Source: Synergistaceae bacterium UBA1358 (GTDB lineage: Bacteria > Synergistota > Synergistia > Synergistales > Synergistaceae). Taken from it: 42,344 bases of DNA. Below are positions 39,925 to 42,344 of the stretch, piece by piece; position 1 is the first letter of the stretch; every line of letters begins with the position of its first letter. Location: positions 1-42,344 of the forward strand of contig DBRW01000039.1 of NCBI GenBank assembly GCA_002306075.1, in the 5' to 3' direction. The notes below the pieces were generated by a model, which was not told the origin of the DNA, searched no databases, and was given only the letters and a program-made list of their open reading frames with translations. A program made the position numbers and the translations under genes.

Positions 39925-42344
39925 ATGTACAAGCTGATCGTCAACGGAAATATCCAAATATCTGAAACAAACAGAAAGCTTATAGATTTCCTGAGGGAAG
40001 ATCTCTCTCTGACATCCGTAAAGAACGGGTGCAAGGAGGGGGCTTGCGGGACATGCATGGTCCTCATCGACGGAAAGCCCTGCAAGTCCTGTGTCCAGGA
40101 GCTGAAAAACCTCGAGGGTAAAAGCATCGTCACAGTGGAAGGACTGAGCGCAAGTGAAAAGGATGTCTACTCATATTCATTCTCTGTGTCTGGCGCGGTC
40201 CAGTGCGGATTTTGCACCCCCGGAACGGTGATCAGCGCGAAGGCACTGCTTGACAGGGAGAAGGATCCGACCCGAAAGGACGTAAAGAACGCAATAAAAA
40301 ACAACATATGCCGCTGTACCGGTTACAAAAAGATCGAGGACGCCGTCCTTCTTGCGGCAAAGATGTTCAGGGAGGACCTCCCTGTGCCGAAAGATCATTA
40401 CACAGGAAGAGTGGGTGAGAATGTCCCGCGCACGGATGCCGCTGCAAAAGTCCTGGGAACGGCCCAGTATGCTGCGGATATCAAAATAGACGGGATGATA
40501 TACGGTTCAGCGCTCAGGGCTGAATATCCGAGGGCGATCGTAAGATCTATCGACACGTCGGAAGCTATGAAGCTGGAAGGCGTAGTCGGCGTCTTTACCG
40601 CGAAGGATATCCCCGGGAAAAAGAAGATCGGACATCTCGTAAAGGACTGGGATGTGATGATCCCTGAAGGGGGCAGCACAAGGTACGTCGGTGACGCGAT
40701 AGCGCTTGTGGCTGCCGAGACGCCGGAAATACTTGAAGAGGCTAAAAAACTTATAAAGGTCGATTATGAAGTCCTCAAGCCCGTGACATCGCCGGTCGAG
40801 GCTCTTGCAGAGGGAGCCCCCCTCATACATGAGGGCGGGAATATCCTGTCGGTCGTGGAGCTCAAAAGGGGCAATGCCGACGAAGCCATAAAAAATTCAG
40901 CACATGTCGTGACAAACCGCTATTCTCTTCCCTTTACCGAACATGCGTTCCTGGAGCCGGAGACCGCCGTGGCGCTGATGGAGGATGACGGGACAGTCAG
41001 GATATATTCCGCGGATCAGGGAGTTTACCAGACGATGAAGGAGTGTTCCGAAGCCCTTGGGCTGCCGCATGAAAAGGTACGGGTGACTGCCGTGATGATA
41101 GGCGGAGGGTTCGGAGGCAAGGAGGACATGAGCGTACAGCATCACGCAGCGCTGCTTGCATACCTTACCGGCCGTCCCGTAAAGGTATCGCTCAGCAGGG
41201 CGGACAGCATCAAGGTACACCCCAAAAGGCATGCGATGGAGATCGAGATGACAACTGCCTGTGACGGGGAAGGCAGGCTCACTGCGATGAAGGCGGTCAT
41301 CGTCTCCGACACCGGCGCTTACGCCTCACTGGGCGGCCCGGTCCTTCAGAGGGCCTGCACGCACGCGGCGGGCCCGTATAACTACCACAACATCGACATC
41401 AAGGGAACGGCAGTCTACACCAACAATCCGCCTGCGGGCGCGTTCAGAGGGTTCGGAGTCACCCAGAGCTGCTTTGCTGCGGAGTGCAACATTAACCTTC
41501 TCGCAGAGAAAGTCGGTCTTTCGCCGTGGGAGTTCCGGTTCAAAAATGCGATCAGACCGGGGGAAGAACTTCCCAATGGCCAGATAGCGGACGATACTAC
41601 GGCGCTTGAAGAGGTGCTGCTCGCGATCAAAGATGAATACGATAAAAACCCTAAAGCCGGCATATCGTGCGCGATGAAAAACGCGGGCCTGGGAGTCGGC
41701 GTCCCCGATTTCGGAAGATGCAGGCTCAGGATAAGGGACGGCAAGGTCCACATAGCCACCAGCGCTTCATGCATCGGTCAGGGGCTGGGTACCGTAGTCA
41801 CGCAGATGGTATGTGACGTTACAGGGCTCTTTCCTGAACTTGTCGTACACGATCCCGCGGATACGTTCCTCACCCCTGATTCGGGCAATACGACCGCATC
41901 AAGGCAGACTGTCATCACAGGAGAAGCTGTCAGAAAAGCCGCCGAACAGCTGAAAAAAGATATGGAGACGGTTCCATTTCACGATCTGGAAGGACGCGAA
42001 TACTACGCGGAGTTCGAAAGCGTCACGGATAAAATGGGGTCGGACAAACCCCATCCCGTGAGCCACATATCATACGGATACGCGGCCCATCTCGTCATCC
42101 TGGATGACGACGGCAGGATAAAAAAGATAACAGCGGCCCACGACGTCGGCAGGGCGATAAACCCCAAAAACGTCGAGGGACAGATCGAGGGAGGGGTCGT
42201 CATGAGCATGGGATATGCGCTGACGGAAAATTATCCGCTCAAAAACTGCGTCCCCCAGGCTAAATTCGGTACGCTCGGACTTTTTCGGGCCGACATGGTC
42301 CCTGATATAGAATGCATTATCATCGGCAAGGCAAAAGATGGTTT
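39925..42344 (+). CDS. Selenium-dependent-type xanthine dehydrogenase, 3' end outside window
   Basis: The window holds 806 codons with no stop. The N-terminus is a [2Fe-2S] domain with Cys36, 41, 44 and 53/56, then a second cluster domain with Cys94, 97, 129 and 131 (CGFCTPG, NNICRCTGYKK). From about 165 it continues directly into the molybdopterin-binding subunit (GENVPRTDAAAKVLGTAQYAADI, TEHAFLEPETAVA, IGGGFGGKEDM, GAFRGFGVTQS, SASCIGQGLGT). No FAD domain lies between, as in the XdhD/selenium-dependent xanthine dehydrogenase group. Electrons probably pass to another protein, and YgfK next door is the natural candidate. No in-frame TGA is present, so selenium, if used, would be a molybdenum ligand rather than selenocysteine. 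ATG 39925 follows GAGGAGG. Confidence 0.9.
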   Translation, partial: MYKLIVNGNIQISETNRKLIDFLREDLSLTSVKNGCKEGACGTCMVLIDGKPCKSCVQELKNLEGKSIVTVEGLSASEKDVYSYSFSVSGAVQCGFCTPGTVISAKALLDREKDPTRKDVKNAIKNNICRCTGYKKIEDAVLLAAKMFREDLPVPKDHYTGRVGENVPRTDAAAKVLGTAQYAADIKIDGMIYGSALRAEYPRAIVRSIDTSEAMKLEGVVGVFTAKDIPGKKKIGHLVKDWDVMIPEGGSTRYVGDAIALVAAETPEILEEAKKLIKVDYEVLKPVTSPVEALAEGAPLIHEGGNILSVVELKRGNADEAIKNSAHVVTNRYSLPFTEHAFLEPETAVALMEDDGTVRIYSADQGVYQTMKECSEALGLPHEKVRVTAVMIGGGFGGKEDMSVQHHAALLAYLTGRPVKVSLSRADSIKVHPKRHAMEIEMTTACDGEGRLTAMKAVIVSDTGAYASLGGPVLQRACTHAAGPYNYHNIDIKGTAVYTNNPPAGAFRGFGVTQSCFAAECNINLLAEKVGLSPWEFRFKNAIRPGEELPNGQIADDTTALEEVLLAIKDEYDKNPKAGISCAMKNAGLGVGVPDFGRCRLRIRDGKVHIATSASCIGQGLGTVVTQMVCDVTGLFPELVVHDPADTFLTPDSGNTTASRQTVITGEAVRKAAEQLKKDMETVPFHDLEGREYYAEFESVTDKMGSDKPHPVSHISYGYAAHLVILDDDGRIKKITAAHDVGRAINPKNVEGQIEGGVVMSMGYALTENYPLKNCVPQAKFGTLGLFRADMVPDIECIIIGKAKDG

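Noticed and set aside
39925..42344. Selenocysteine codon in the xanthine dehydrogenase
   Set aside because: No in-frame TGA occurs in the visible 806 codons; selenium in this family is a cofactor ligand.

Overview
The window looks like chromosomal DNA of an anaerobic, amino-acid- or purine-fermenting bacterium, most likely a member of the Synergistota (Cloacibacillus/Synergistes-like). This is an inference from gene content, not from a marker gene: an electron-bifurcating NfnAB pair, GatCAB amidotransferase, the YgeW/YgeY/YgfK/selenium-dependent xanthine dehydrogenase set, a 5-oxoproline operon and no respiratory genes. The DNA is fairly GC-rich with dense, often overlapping operons and clear AGGAGG-type ribosome sites. 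I saw no rRNA, tRNA, CRISPR array, prophage or transposase.

Layout. (1) 1-1240: a short Met-rich leader peptide with an intrinsic terminator, then metA, probably a homoserine O-acetyltransferase. (2) 1276-2474, minus: a secreted unknown protein coupled to a double CDGSH iron-sulfur protein. (3) 2585-14900, plus: housekeeping genes miaB, comEA, comEC, coaX, a tRNA-dihydrouridine synthase, lysS, ligA and gatCAB, ending at a terminator. (4) 15064-18484: an EF-G paralogue and an MFS permease. (5) 18548-20793, minus: nfnA-nfnB. (6) 21140-22776: a glutaredoxin and pgi. (7) 22922-23110, minus: a 62-residue unknown protein.

(8) 23227-28720 is a compact signalling operon: a 33-residue membrane peptide, a sodium:solute symporter, a membrane histidine kinase, an NtrC-type activator and a dedicated sigma-54, all overlapping or nearly so. 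(9) 28999-33676 lies directly downstream: an NRAMP-fold permease without the metal motif, pxpB, pxpC, pxpA and a DUF1445 protein, a likely system for 5-oxoproline/D-glutamate use. An imperfect -24/-12 sequence lies in front of it, so region 8 may control region 9.

(10) 33776-36201 (minus: ygeW, ygeY) and 36925-end (plus: ygfK and a 3'-truncated selenium-type xanthine dehydrogenase) form a divergent purine/urate-degradation locus. Between the two arms sits a roughly 510-bp non-coding inverted-repeat element made of 25-bp hairpin units.

The three most interesting items are the metA attenuator, the symporter-kinase-activator-sigma-54 module facing the pxp operon, and the inverted-repeat element at 36317-36826.
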